A stretch of 64,000 nt of DNA, taken from positions 20,468 to 84,467 of the forward strand of contig NZ_JBDIWA010000012.1 in NCBI RefSeq assembly GCF_039794105.1, read 5' to 3'. The position numbers and the translations under genes are program-made. The stretch comes from Kuenenia sp039794105 (lineage in GTDB: Bacteria; Planctomycetota; Brocadiia; Brocadiales; Brocadiaceae). Under the pieces are notes generated by a model, which saw only the letters and a list, made by a program, of their open reading frames with translations, was not told where the DNA came from and did no database searches. This document shows positions 27,225 to 36,427 of this stretch, one piece after another (the stretch's first letter is position 1; each line of letters starts with the position of its first letter).

Positions 27225-28051
27225 CGGGCAATTTTCTCTGGTTCGTTTCCGTAGCGTTTCTCAGCGAGATGAATAAAGAAATCGGGATCTGCCTGATGGT
27301 AAGTTTCTTCGAAATCACCGATGGTGCGAATTGTCTGGAAACCGACTTCGAACATGAGTCTGCGTGTGTAATCTTTTCGGAGGGGAAACATATTCAGGTG
27401 AAAATTGGAACCGTCGTTGAATTCATAGCGAAACCGTGCCAGGCCTTCATCAACATATTCGGGTTCAGCTCTGACGTTTTCGCCGCAGTAATAGTATGTA
27501 TGTTTGGATTTAAAGCCTTCGTCAAGAATAGCGTCATAATTCCGCTGATCGAGAACAAGAATGCCGTCATGTCGAAGGACGGCGTAAAATTCTGCGAGGG
27601 CTTTGCGCCGGTCATGCTCATTGAAGAGATGGGTAAAGGAATTTCCCAGGCAAATCACGGCGTCAAATTTGCCGTGAACATCCCGATTAAGCCAGCGCCA
27701 GTCCGCTTGCACCGTGCGGAGAATAAAGCCGTGTTCACGCCCGGTAGCAAAGGCTTTGGCAAGCATTTCAGGGCTTCCGTCAGCACTTACCACTTCAAAA
27801 CCGGCTTTGAGGAGCCGGATAGAATGAAAGCCGGTACCGGTCGCAACGTCGAGGATTTTACGGGCGCCGCGGCGACGGAGTTCTTCAATAAAAAATTCTC
27901 CTTCACTGGACGCACGAGCATCCCAGTCGATCAACTCGTCCCATTTCTCCACAAAACTGTGAACATATTCAGCCTTGTAATGATCGGTTCGCCGGATAGA
28001 TTGAGGATTTTTGCCGAAATCCTGCTGGTTCTTTTTTGTATTCGTATCCAT
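27221..28051 (-). CDS. Glycine/sarcosine N-methyltransferase
   Basis: The protein starts with the family-typical YVHSFVEKWDELIDWDARASSEG stretch, then SAM motif I ILDVATGTGFHSIRLLKAGFEV, the ADGSPEMLAKA acidic loop and DAVICLGNSFTHLF. The C-terminal half HTYYYCGENV...ARFRYEF is the substrate domain. Such enzymes methylate glycine to sarcosine and on to dimethylglycine with SAM. It is the first gene of the betaine operon. GGAGGG lies about 14 nt before ATG, longer than ideal. Known hosts include halophilic phototrophs, cyanobacteria and methanogens. Confidence 0.9.
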   Translation of the reverse strand: MDTNTKKNQQDFGKNPQSIRRTDHYKAEYVHSFVEKWDELIDWDARASSEGEFFIEELRRRGARKILDVATGTGFHSIRLLKAGFEVVSADGSPEMLAKAFATGREHGFILRTVQADWRWLNRDVHGKFDAVICLGNSFTHLFNEHDRRKALAEFYAVLRHDGILVLDQRNYDAILDEGFKSKHTYYYCGENVRAEPEYVDEGLARFRYEFNDGSNFHLNMFPLRKDYTRRLMFEVGFQTIRTIGDFEETYHQADPDFFIHLAEKRYGNEPEKIAR

Positions 28052-28653
28052 AATTTGCAGATATCCCTCCTCTGAAGATTTTTCATACGATAAAAGATAA
28101 ATATGTACGTTTTGCCGATCGGTATTTTTATGCTAACCAGCATGTAAATTTTTGTCAACCATAAAAAATGCTGTTAAAACAACCCTTTCGAGGTATCTCA
28201 CATTGCCGGTTGCCTGTATCAAGCCTGAGAACGAGGACATAGCATTTTCTAAATCAGTAGTTTTTTTATTTTTTAATAAAGTATTTAATGGTGAAATCCG
28301 AAACAAAATAACAAGATGATTTTTTGAAACATTTTAGTTTTTTGAAAAAGTAGAATGCTTTTTTCCCAAGTTCCGCAGACAGGGTCAAATGTTCAATATT
28401 CAATTCTCAAATTATTGCTCATTTGAATAATTTTAATTACCTATGCACTTGACGGAACTGACCTTAATTATGTAGTATGCAAACAAAGTATTTTCAGATG
28501 AAACAACATAGTCTTTGTAAACTGAGTATATTAACCCTGACGGGGTTCGGAACCCTGTCAGGGTTGCTTCTTTCATTTTCAGGTAAAAATTTGCATGCAA
28601 TACGGTAAAATGCACATACAATTAATTCAAAATAACGGGGGGGTTTTATTCAA
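28052..28653. other. Gap with one hairpin and a repeat fragment
   Basis: The 600-bp stretch is AT-rich and gene-free. It includes a fragment related to the dispersed palindrome (TATTTAATGGTGAAATCCGAAACAAAAT, 28280-28307), a TGAAACATTTTAGTTTTTTG copy at 28324, and a hairpin at 28533-28565. The betaine operon promoter should lie near 28080-28150 on the minus strand. Confidence 0.6.
28533..28565. repeat. Hairpin AACCCTGAC...GTCAGGGTT
   Basis: The two arms AACCCTGAC and GTCAGGGTT enclose a second pairing GGGGTTC/GAACCCT. The whole 33-bp unit is nearly perfectly self-complementary. It lies between divergent genes, so it is not an obvious terminator and looks like a dispersed repeat. Confidence 0.75.
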
Positions 28654-29967
28654 ATGGACAAAATTGAAGAGAAGATTCTGGAACAGGCGCTAAAGCATAC
28701 TGCACACGTTGAAGTTATTTATGAAGAAGGGGAAACACGTTCGGTAAGCTTCGAAAATAATAAACTAAAATACATTAATACTAAATCCGTTCGGGGGGTC
28801 GGCCTCCGGGTAATAAAGGATGGAAGGATAGGGTTTTCCTGCACCACCGATTTCAGAAAGCCGGAAAAACTTGTGGCAAATGCGTTGGAGAGCGCAGAAT
28901 TTGGACAAATTGCCGCGTTTGATTTTCCCCCGCAAAATAATTATCCGCACGTAACCGTTTTTGACAGGGACGTTATTGACTTTCCCATTGAAAAATGTGT
29001 AAGTATCGGAAAAGAGGCTATTGAAAGGGCTTTGGCGGTAGATTCCGGCTACGAATGCAGTGCGGGAATAGGGAAAGGCCACGGAAAACAGCGCCTTCTC
29101 AATTCAAAAGGCTTAGACATTACCATTGAATCCACCTCGGTGGGCATTGGCATAGAAATCTTACATATTAAAGGACAAAGCCTGCTTTCAATCGGCGAGG
29201 GAGAGAGTTCAAAGAGACTTGCAACAGATCTCAATAAACACGTTGATAAAGCGCTCAACGATTTAAAACTAGCAAAGAAGGAAGTAAAATTAAAAACGGG
29301 CGACTATCCTGTTGTTGTTACGGCAAAAGCCATGGACGTCTTTCTTTCCACATTTGAAGCAGGATGTAATGGGAAATTATTGCAAAAAGGCGCTTCACCC
29401 CTCACCAACAGGCTGGGAGAGAAGATAATAGACGCGAGAGTAAGTATTTATGATGACGCAACTATCGATCTTGCTGATATGAGCTATCCTGTGGACTCCG
29501 AAGGGGTGCCTGCACGTCGCACACCATTATTTGAAAAGGGCGTGTTGAAAAACTATATTTTCGATCTACAGACCGCAGGCATTATGAAAACGCAATCAAC
29601 CGGAAATGGCAACCGCGGGTTTTCTTCCCAACCGTCTCCCGGATACTCCAACATCCTCGTTGAAACGGGTGATATGCCGTTTGACTCAATGGTGAAAGAT
29701 ATTAAATGCGGCATTCTGGTTGACCAGGTGCTTGGCGGAGGACAAAGCAATGTGCTGGCAGGTGAATTTTCCGTAAACATAGATCTCGGATACCTTATCG
29801 AAAACGGAGAAATTATTGGCAGGGTAAAGGATTGCATGATTGCAGGGAACGTTTTTGATTTATTTAACAATATCGTTGCGATTGGCGATAGGGCGGAATG
29901 GCATGGGTCTACAAAAGTACCGCCATTTTATTTTAAGTCAGTAAATGTGGCGGGAAATGCGGATTGA
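28654..29967 (+). CDS. pmbA: TldD/PmbA-family metalloprotease subunit, PmbA (TldE) type
   Basis: The 437-residue protein matches the PmbA/TldE side of the TldD/TldE protease: VRGVGLRVIKDGRIGFSCTTD near residue 45, then a middle domain, and the C-terminal VDSEGVPARRTPLFEKGVLKNYIFDLQTA and GEFSVNIDLGYLIENGEIIGRVKDCMIAGN. In the known pair TldD holds the zinc and TldE lacks the metal site; the heterodimer degrades small peptides and matures RiPP peptides. I see no HExxxH zinc motif here, fitting the TldE role. No tldD lies nearby, so the partner must be elsewhere. Confidence 0.9.
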   Translation: MDKIEEKILEQALKHTAHVEVIYEEGETRSVSFENNKLKYINTKSVRGVGLRVIKDGRIGFSCTTDFRKPEKLVANALESAEFGQIAAFDFPPQNNYPHVTVFDRDVIDFPIEKCVSIGKEAIERALAVDSGYECSAGIGKGHGKQRLLNSKGLDITIESTSVGIGIEILHIKGQSLLSIGEGESSKRLATDLNKHVDKALNDLKLAKKEVKLKTGDYPVVVTAKAMDVFLSTFEAGCNGKLLQKGASPLTNRLGEKIIDARVSIYDDATIDLADMSYPVDSEGVPARRTPLFEKGVLKNYIFDLQTAGIMKTQSTGNGNRGFSSQPSPGYSNILVETGDMPFDSMVKDIKCGILVDQVLGGGQSNVLAGEFSVNIDLGYLIENGEIIGRVKDCMIAGNVFDLFNNIVAIGDRAEWHGSTKVPPFYFKSVNVAGNAD

Positions 29968-29996
29968 ACTCCTGCTGCATAATCGATTGGCTCAAT

Positions 29997-30290
29997 AGTA
30001 CATTATCAGTAATTTTTTTGCATTTTGTGGCAAAATAATTAATGGTAAAATCTGAAGCACGAAATCAGAAACAAATTCTACTTACAAAATGATTTGAAAT
30101 TCTAAACAAGTGCATCTTTCGTATCTCGCGTTTCATGTTTCATATTGTTGCCTGCCTGTGCGTGACCACACGCAGAGGGATGTTTTGGATTTGTTTTGTA
30201 ATTTTATGCTTTGTTATTCGAATTTGTTTCGTGTTTCGTACTTCGAATTTCTTATTTCCTGCTTGTTTGGTTCCGGCTATGCCAGCTTAT
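29997..30290. repeat. Large dispersed palindromic repeat, copy A
   Basis: About 290 bp closely match 52425-52735 in the same orientation. The left arm (GAAGCACGAAATCAGAAACAAATT) pairs with the right arm (AATTTGTTTCGTGTTTCGTACTTCG), whose units follow a 7-bp period. At the centre is a smaller hairpin GCCTGCCTGTGCGTG/CACGCAGAGGG. It lies in the gap before the first PA14 gene. Confidence 0.85.
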
Positions 30291-30412
30291 GCTTAACTTG
30301 TTAGCATCTTTGCGTCAATGCCTCTTTTCCGGAAAACACCGTAGTTCTCCCCTTTAAAAATTTATTGCTTAATCTGAATTTCTATTGTATGTTAATTTGT
30401 TTCTACTTTTGA

Positions 30413-33304
30413 TTGAATAGTAAATTAAGTAATTATCATTCTTCACTACACGACCTTATGATACTTGCCATTACCTTTATAATTGTCTCCGTCATAACGG
30501 GTTTTCTGGTTACCTACTTTCTGGCAGCAAAATATTCCCTTTTTGAAAGGGGCGCCTATGGAATTGCCATAGGGTTAGGTTTGCAAACATGGCTCGTCTA
30601 TCTATTCTCTTTAATCTGGAAGCTGCAATTTATATGTATCTATTTTTCCATAGCACTATCATTGTTATTTTGCATCTTATTTTTCATAATAAACCGTAGC
30701 GATATAAAACGAAAAATACTCTATGAAGCAACGGACATTAAAAAAGATTTTCTGCTGAATAAAACGTCATATTTTGCACATATTGCCGTTTTTGCCTTTT
30801 TTGCCGTGATCTTCTGCCGTCTGTTTTATCGCACCATTATATGGAAAGAAACCGGCATATATGTAGGTTTATCTAACAATTACGGCGACCTGCCTTTACA
30901 CCTTGCGTACATTACCTCCTTTGCGTGGGGAGAGAACGTTCCGCCTCTCGACCCCGCTTTTGCAGGCAAAAAACTAACCTATCCCATTTTGTCCGATTTC
31001 TTATCGGCTATTTTCCTTAAATCGGGCTTAAATTTCAGAGATATATTGTTTATACCCGGTTTTCTATTAACCGTTTCCTTTTACGGCATTCTTTACTATT
31101 TTACCTATCGCATAACGAAAAAAAGGCTTGCCGCAACCCTTTCCGCCTTTATTTTCTTTTTATCCGGAGGATTTGGTTTCTACTATTTCTTTCAGGACAT
31201 TGCGAACACGTCCGGTAGTCTCTGGAAATTTCTTGCCGATTTACCACAAAATTACACAAAAATCCCCCCATTAAATTATCACTGGATTACCCCGTTAACC
31301 TGTCTCAATGTGCCGCAGCGGTCTTTCCTTTTCGGATTTCCATTTACTATGCTCATTTTTTTATTCCTCTACACCGGCATACAAAAGAAGCACTGGAAAG
31401 AGTTCTTATTTGCAGGCGTCGTTGCCGGGGCATTGCCCTTTTTCCATACCCATAGTTTTCTGGCAATGTTGATGGTAACGATACCATTAGGAATAATTTA
31501 CTGGGACTGGCGAAAATGGTTTTTATTCTTTTTTCCGGCCTTTATACTCTCACTACCGCAGGTATGGTATTTTTCCAGTCATGTCGACAGTGAACGTTTC
31601 TTTAAATTTCAATTCGGATGGATGGCAGGGGATGAAAATTTATTATGGTTCTGGATCAAAAACACGAGCCTGTTCTGGTTTTTTGTAATCGGCGGGGGCA
31701 TCCTCTTCTTTTTAAAACAAAACACTACTGCATTAAGCCGTTTAAAATATTTTCCGCTCACATTTCTGATACTTTTTTTAATACCAAACATCCTCCTCTT
31801 TGCCCCGTGGGCATGGGACAATATAAAAATACTTATTTACTGGCACCTTGGCGTTACCCCGTTGGCGGCGCTCGCATTGACGTATCTCTATGAAAACAAA
31901 CGTTTGAAGATCCTTTCAAAAACCATTTTTTTCCTTTCGGTGTTTTCCCTCATCGCCGCCGGTTTCATCGATGTTTTTAAATTTGCCATAGTCCCTATAA
32001 ATGGCTGGAAGGAATTCAGCACGGAAGAAATAGAACTTGCCAAACAGATTGTCAATGAAACTCCTGCCGACGCAATTTTTCTCAACGCAACGGTGCATAA
32101 CCACCCGGTATTTTTAACAGGACGAAAGGCCCTTATGGGGTTTCCGGGCCATGTTTGGAGTCATGGACACAGCGGTGGCAGGGAACGGGAAGTCGATATT
32201 AATGCAATGTTGAGGGGAAAGCCCAATGCCATTTCACTTATTAACAAATACAAAACCGATTACGCGATTATTGGTCCCCATGAAAAAAGAAAATATGCAA
32301 ACAGGGATTTTTTCAAAAAGAATTATACCTGTATTATCAGTACACGAAGCTATCAGGTATTTGATCTTAACAAGAAAATCACCCCGGATCTTACTTCTGA
32401 TATAGCAGCCAAAAAAAACGGTTTGTCGGTGCGATATTATGACAACGAAGATTGGAGAGGCGCCCCTGTTTTTGAAGAAATTACTGCCGATATCAATTTC
32501 AACTGGGCAAATGATGATGATAAATTTGTGCCAAGTCCATTCAGCATTGTATATGAGGGATACATTATCATTAAGAATACCGGCCAATATACCTTTACAT
32601 TGGCATCGGACGACGGTTCATGGCTTTATATAAACGAAGATCTCCTTATTGACAATGGCGGAGCCCATAGGGTACAGTCAAAATCCGAAACTATTACACT
32701 GAAAAAAGGCGCCCACAAAATGGTCATAAAATACTTTGATAAAGGAGGCGGGGCGGTTTTAAAACTTACATGGAAACCTCTCTCCAGGGGGAGGGAATCA
32801 GTTATTCCTGCACGGGCTTTGCTTCCCAAAAAGCCGTTGAACACCCTAAAAAACCGGCAAAATGGGCTGTCTGTTAAATACTATGACACTATAGAGTGGC
32901 TAGACGAACCCATTTACGAAGACATTGACGCTGAAATTGAATTTGATTGGACAAGTAATAATACAAAGTTTTTTAACAGTCCCTTTAGTATTATCTGGGA
33001 AGGGTTTATCAATATCGATACTGCTGATACTTATACATTTGTATTATCATCAGATGACGGCTCATGGCTTTACATTAACGATGCATTGATAATTGACAAC
33101 GGCGGTTCCCATATGGTAAAGGAAAAATCCGGTGCTGTTTTTCTCGAAAAAGGCAAACACAAAATTAAGATTAAGTATTTCGATGAAAAAGGCGGAGCGG
33201 TGTTCAGATTATTGTGGAAGAATTCTGACGGCAGTGTGGTAAAAATACCTGTTGAAAGATTTTCAGTTCATGAAAATGAATCATCCGAAGCGAACGAAAT
33301 GTAG
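30413..33304 (+). CDS. Polytopic GT-C-like membrane protein with two C-terminal PA14 domains
   Basis: Residues 1-560 contain about a dozen transmembrane segments with a long first extracytoplasmic loop that holds an acidic motif (NYGDLPLHLAYI) resembling the catalytic Asp region of GT-C lipid-sugar transferases. Residues 560-640 form a soluble segment. Two PA14 domains follow (about 663-800 and 810-945), each with the core SDDGSWLYIN and IDNGG and about 60 percent alike. PA14 domains bind glycans. The predicted enzyme would transfer sugar from a lipid carrier outside the membrane. I could not assign a named family. The start is uncertain: TTG 30413 or ATG 30456, neither with a good ribosome site. 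The next gene has the same architecture in shorter form. Confidence 0.7.
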   Translation: MNSKLSNYHSSLHDLMILAITFIIVSVITGFLVTYFLAAKYSLFERGAYGIAIGLGLQTWLVYLFSLIWKLQFICIYFSIALSLLFCILFFIINRSDIKRKILYEATDIKKDFLLNKTSYFAHIAVFAFFAVIFCRLFYRTIIWKETGIYVGLSNNYGDLPLHLAYITSFAWGENVPPLDPAFAGKKLTYPILSDFLSAIFLKSGLNFRDILFIPGFLLTVSFYGILYYFTYRITKKRLAATLSAFIFFLSGGFGFYYFFQDIANTSGSLWKFLADLPQNYTKIPPLNYHWITPLTCLNVPQRSFLFGFPFTMLIFLFLYTGIQKKHWKEFLFAGVVAGALPFFHTHSFLAMLMVTIPLGIIYWDWRKWFLFFFPAFILSLPQVWYFSSHVDSERFFKFQFGWMAGDENLLWFWIKNTSLFWFFVIGGGILFFLKQNTTALSRLKYFPLTFLILFLIPNILLFAPWAWDNIKILIYWHLGVTPLAALALTYLYENKRLKILSKTIFFLSVFSLIAAGFIDVFKFAIVPINGWKEFSTEEIELAKQIVNETPADAIFLNATVHNHPVFLTGRKALMGFPGHVWSHGHSGGREREVDINAMLRGKPNAISLINKYKTDYAIIGPHEKRKYANRDFFKKNYTCIISTRSYQVFDLNKKITPDLTSDIAAKKNGLSVRYYDNEDWRGAPVFEEITADINFNWANDDDKFVPSPFSIVYEGYIIIKNTGQYTFTLASDDGSWLYINEDLLIDNGGAHRVQSKSETITLKKGAHKMVIKYFDKGGGAVLKLTWKPLSRGRESVIPARALLPKKPLNTLKNRQNGLSVKYYDTIEWLDEPIYEDIDAEIEFDWTSNNTKFFNSPFSIIWEGFINIDTADTYTFVLSSDDGSWLYINDALIIDNGGSHMVKEKSGAVFLEKGKHKIKIKYFDEKGGAVFRLLWKNSDGSVVKIPVERFSVHENESSEANEM

Positions 33305-33314
33305 CGGTTTTTTA

Positions 33315-33357
33315 TGAATTAGCTGATGGCTCATGACAATCAGCTATCAGCTATCGT
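33315..33357. repeat. Short heptad palindrome
   Basis: AGCTGATGGCTCAT faces two TCAGCTA units around GACAA. It is a minimal example of the head-to-head heptad layout, placed between two cotranscribed genes and followed by AAATCTGTGAAATCTGTGGTTCCC. Confidence 0.75.
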
Positions 33358-33437
33358 TTTAAATCTGTGAAATCTGTGGTTCCCTTAAGCTCCCTGGGAT
33401 TTAGGAGATCGTTTCTTTAAATTACTATAAAACATCC

Positions 33438-35432
33438 ATGAAAAAACAAACTATACCATTAATCATTGCTTTTTTTGTGCCTGTCTTTATCGCATCACTC
33501 TTTCGTTTTTGGGATTTGGATATTCGTCCGCTACATTCCGACGAAGGAGTGAATAGTTTTTTCCTGCGGAATCTGTTTGAGAGGAATCAATATCGTTACG
33601 ACCCCGCAAACTATCATGGCCCTTTCCTCTACTATATTGGGCTGATCCCTTTTTATGTATTAGGCCAAACAGATTTCTCGTTCCGGCTTATGCCGGTTTT
33701 ATTTGGGATTATGGTTGTGGCCTCACTTTATCCTTTACGAAAAAGAATGGGGAACATTGGCCTGCTCACTGCCGGGTTACTCATTGCCATCTCTCCCTCT
33801 AATTCTTTTTTCTCGAGAGATACTATCCACGAAACGTATTTTATATTTTTTACGCTGACAACTGTTGTCTCTTTTTTTCTCTATTCGGAAACAGGAAAAT
33901 CCAGATATATCTATTTCGCCGCATCATGCATCGCTTTTATCGTTACAATAAAAGAAACCTACATAATAACATTTACCGTATTTATCATATCATTAATCTG
34001 TGCATATGGTTGTGAAGCATTACTTTTTCCCCCCCGTAAGGGAATCAAGTGTATAAAACAAATTTTTAGCGTTTTTGGGAATACCTGCAGGCAAAAATGG
34101 CACGTAATCAGCATCAGCATCGGCCTGTTTCTGCTCATTAATTTTTTATTTTATTCATCGTTTTTCACTTACTATGACGGCGTAAAAGGCATTTTAACTA
34201 CGTTAAAGATATGGACAAAAACCGGCACTCATTCGGCAGGAGGCCACGCAAAACCCTTCTTTTATTATTTTAAATTACTCTATAAATTTGAGCTTCCCAT
34301 GCTGGTTATGGGAATTGCCGGGGTGTACTATTCATTCAGGTACAGAAACAGATTCGCCATTTTTACCTCCGTATGGGCGGTATTTATCTATGTCATTTAC
34401 TCATGCATACCATACAAAACTCCCTGGTTGATCATAAATCTTACCCTTCCGATTGCAATCTTAGCCGGCATTTTTATAAACGGATTATTTAAAATTATCA
34501 CACGCAAATGGCATTACGCAATTTTCTTTGCAATATACACCGGTGTTTTTTGCTTCTTCTGCTATCAATCTATCATGTTAAACTTTGTAAATTATGATGA
34601 TGAGCGATATGAGCTTGTGTATGTTCAGACAAAAAGAGATGTTTATAATTTAATAGACCGGTTAGAAACGCTTTCAGGCATATGCGGGAAGGACATGGTG
34701 ATAAACATCGTTTCAAAGGATTACTGGCCGCTACCCTGGTATCTCCGGGAGTACAAACACGCAAATTTCTGGGGGAAAGTGATAGATAATCCCAATGCAC
34801 CCGTTATTTTAGCGGATAAAAAGGGAGATAATGATTTAAAGGGAAAACTAAAGGGAAATTACAAAAACGAACGGTTTGTTTTGCGTCCGGGCGTATGGAT
34901 CACCGCATATATACAACAAGGATTATATGATAGTGCCTTTGCTCATGAAACCGGGAGAGAAACGTTTACGCGATTGCCTTTGAATGTCTCCGCAGAGGAG
35001 CTTGATCCGGGATTAAAGGCTCAGTACTACTATAACATTGAATGCATTGGAAAACCTTTTTCCTCGTCCATTGAAAAAGGCTCTATTTCTTTCACGTATA
35101 ATGATGAGACCAAAAAACCTTACCGGTCTCCTTTTGGAATAGCATGGGAAGGCTATCTGCATATTCAAAAAAGCGGGGTTTATCAATTTGCCACAAGGTC
35201 AGACGACGGGTCTTTTGTCTACCTTGATGAAAACCTTGTGGTAGATAATGGAGAGCCGCATGCCGTGCGGTATATTTCGGGAACGATGTTCCTCGAAGAA
35301 GGGTATCATGCTATACGGATTCAATATTTTGATATTGGAGGCGGGGCCATTATGGCGTTATTATGGAAACCGCCTGGCGGGCAAGAAACGTTGATTCCCG
35401 GCGATATATTTTTTCACAAAAAACCGGATTAG
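33438..35432 (+). CDS. GT-C glycosyltransferase-like membrane protein (TIGR03663/Agl23 type) with PA14 domain
   Basis: The N-terminus RFWDLDIRPLHSDEGVNSFFLRNLF matches the first loop of the TIGR03663 (Agl23-like) branch of GT39/GT-C proteins; the Asp-Glu pair is the presumed catalytic site. About ten membrane helices follow to residue 380, then a soluble domain, and a C-terminal PA14 domain (about 525-660) with YQFATRSDDGSFVYLDENLVVDNG. The family is linked to protein or lipid glycosylation in archaea and planctomycetes. The gene sits 133 nt behind the two-PA14 gene, same strand, so they form a likely unit. PA14 on a GT-C protein is uncommon and suggests glycan docking outside the membrane. 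Confidence 0.8.
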   Translation: MKKQTIPLIIAFFVPVFIASLFRFWDLDIRPLHSDEGVNSFFLRNLFERNQYRYDPANYHGPFLYYIGLIPFYVLGQTDFSFRLMPVLFGIMVVASLYPLRKRMGNIGLLTAGLLIAISPSNSFFSRDTIHETYFIFFTLTTVVSFFLYSETGKSRYIYFAASCIAFIVTIKETYIITFTVFIISLICAYGCEALLFPPRKGIKCIKQIFSVFGNTCRQKWHVISISIGLFLLINFLFYSSFFTYYDGVKGILTTLKIWTKTGTHSAGGHAKPFFYYFKLLYKFELPMLVMGIAGVYYSFRYRNRFAIFTSVWAVFIYVIYSCIPYKTPWLIINLTLPIAILAGIFINGLFKIITRKWHYAIFFAIYTGVFCFFCYQSIMLNFVNYDDERYELVYVQTKRDVYNLIDRLETLSGICGKDMVINIVSKDYWPLPWYLREYKHANFWGKVIDNPNAPVILADKKGDNDLKGKLKGNYKNERFVLRPGVWITAYIQQGLYDSAFAHETGRETFTRLPLNVSAEELDPGLKAQYYYNIECIGKPFSSSIEKGSISFTYNDETKKPYRSPFGIAWEGYLHIQKSGVYQFATRSDDGSFVYLDENLVVDNGEPHAVRYISGTMFLEEGYHAIRIQYFDIGGGAIMALLWKPPGGQETLIPGDIFFHKKPD

Positions 35433-35504
35433 CAGGGGCGAAGCATTTGCCCGTTTGGGCGTGAACGCATTTATGACAATATACAACAAATGCTTCGCCC
35501 CTAC
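35433..35504. repeat. Inverted repeat of the GTAGGGGCGAA family, second copy
   Basis: AGGGGCGAAGCATTTGCC begins right behind the TAG of the preceding gene. CAAATGCTTCGCCCCTAC at 35487-35504 is the opposing arm. Same family as 19449-19565, with a shorter spacer. Confidence 0.9.
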
Positions 35505-35547
35505 ATTGCAATTATTGGAATTTTTCAAAAATCCAAAGTATTACGGA

Positions 35548-36291
35548 CTAGCCGTAATAGCCTTTCAAATCATTTATTTTTATCATTATAATATCCTTCA
35601 GCATTTGCAGTGAATGCCTTACAGGACTTACCTTGCTTAGCGTGGAATTTCGCCATTTGATCGGTATTTCTTTCATCTTAAAATGAAATTTATTGGAAAG
35701 ATAGAGCGCCTCAACGTCAAATGCAAACCCCGCTATTCTGCACTTTTCAAAGACCTTTCTCACGGCGTCTCTTTTAAATCCCTTAAATCCGCATTGCGTA
35801 TCTATCACCCCGCCCATTAATAGCCACCGGATAATGCAATTAAAGATTTTGCCCATCTTTTCCCTGTACCATGGCTGATGTATTATTATATCCGCCCCAA
35901 AAATGCTTCTCGACCCGATAATCACATCATAGCCTTTTGTTTTAAGGTAGGGTAAACATTTATCAATCTCTTCTATTGGCGTAGAGAGATCGGCATCGGT
36001 AAAAAAAACATACTCGCCATTTGCCGCCAGCATACCCCTTTTCACGGAATAACCCTTGCCCTTGTTTTTCTTATTTTTCAACAGGATTATGCCGCTCTTG
36101 TTTGCATGTGAAAATTCGTTTATCTTTTTTATGGTATTATCCACAGAACCATCATCCACCACAATAACTTCAGAAAGATACTCCTGTTTCGAAAGGAAGG
36201 CACAAACACTTTCCAGGGTAGGTAAAATTCTTTCCTCTTCATTATATGCGGGGATTATTATCGACAGGAAGCATTCTTTCATTATAACCAT
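35548..36291 (-). CDS. GT2 glycosyltransferase, dolichyl-phosphate glucosyltransferase-like
   Basis: The 247-residue GT-A enzyme starts SIIIPAYNEEERILPTLE, with nucleotide-sugar Asp in VIVVDDGSVDNT and the DxD metal site in YVFFTDADLSTPIEE. The C-terminal half DTQCGFKGFKRDAVRKVFEK and EIPIKWRNSTLSKVSPVRHSLQML follows ALG5-type enzymes that charge a polyprenyl phosphate with glucose or a similar sugar. No transmembrane helix, so cytosolic face. It could make the lipid-linked sugar used by the GT-C proteins encoded convergently next door; this link is inference. Confidence 0.88.
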   Translation of the reverse strand: MVIMKECFLSIIIPAYNEEERILPTLESVCAFLSKQEYLSEVIVVDDGSVDNTIKKINEFSHANKSGIILLKNKKNKGKGYSVKRGMLAANGEYVFFTDADLSTPIEEIDKCLPYLKTKGYDVIIGSRSIFGADIIIHQPWYREKMGKIFNCIIRWLLMGGVIDTQCGFKGFKRDAVRKVFEKCRIAGFAFDVEALYLSNKFHFKMKEIPIKWRNSTLSKVSPVRHSLQMLKDIIMIKINDLKGYYG

Positions 36292-36335
36292 TCACAGAAA
36301 GGGTTAAGGGACCTGGAATTTTTTATTATACCGTA

Positions 36336-36395
36336 GCAGTTGGCAGTCAGCAGTCGGCAAAATTGCAGATTGTGGACTGTGGACTGGGGACTGGG
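36336..36395. repeat. Heptad palindrome tract with CCCCAGT units
   Basis: CAGTTGGCAGTCAGCAGTCGG runs into GATTGTGGACTGTGGACTGGGG. Read on the minus strand it has exact CCCCAGT units like the cyanobacterial heptanucleotide repeats. The border motif GTAACTTCTCAATAAGTTG follows at 36405-36424 behind the gspF stop. Confidence 0.88.
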
Positions 36396-36427
36396 GGTTG
36401 TTTATCACAACTTATTGAGAAGTTACT

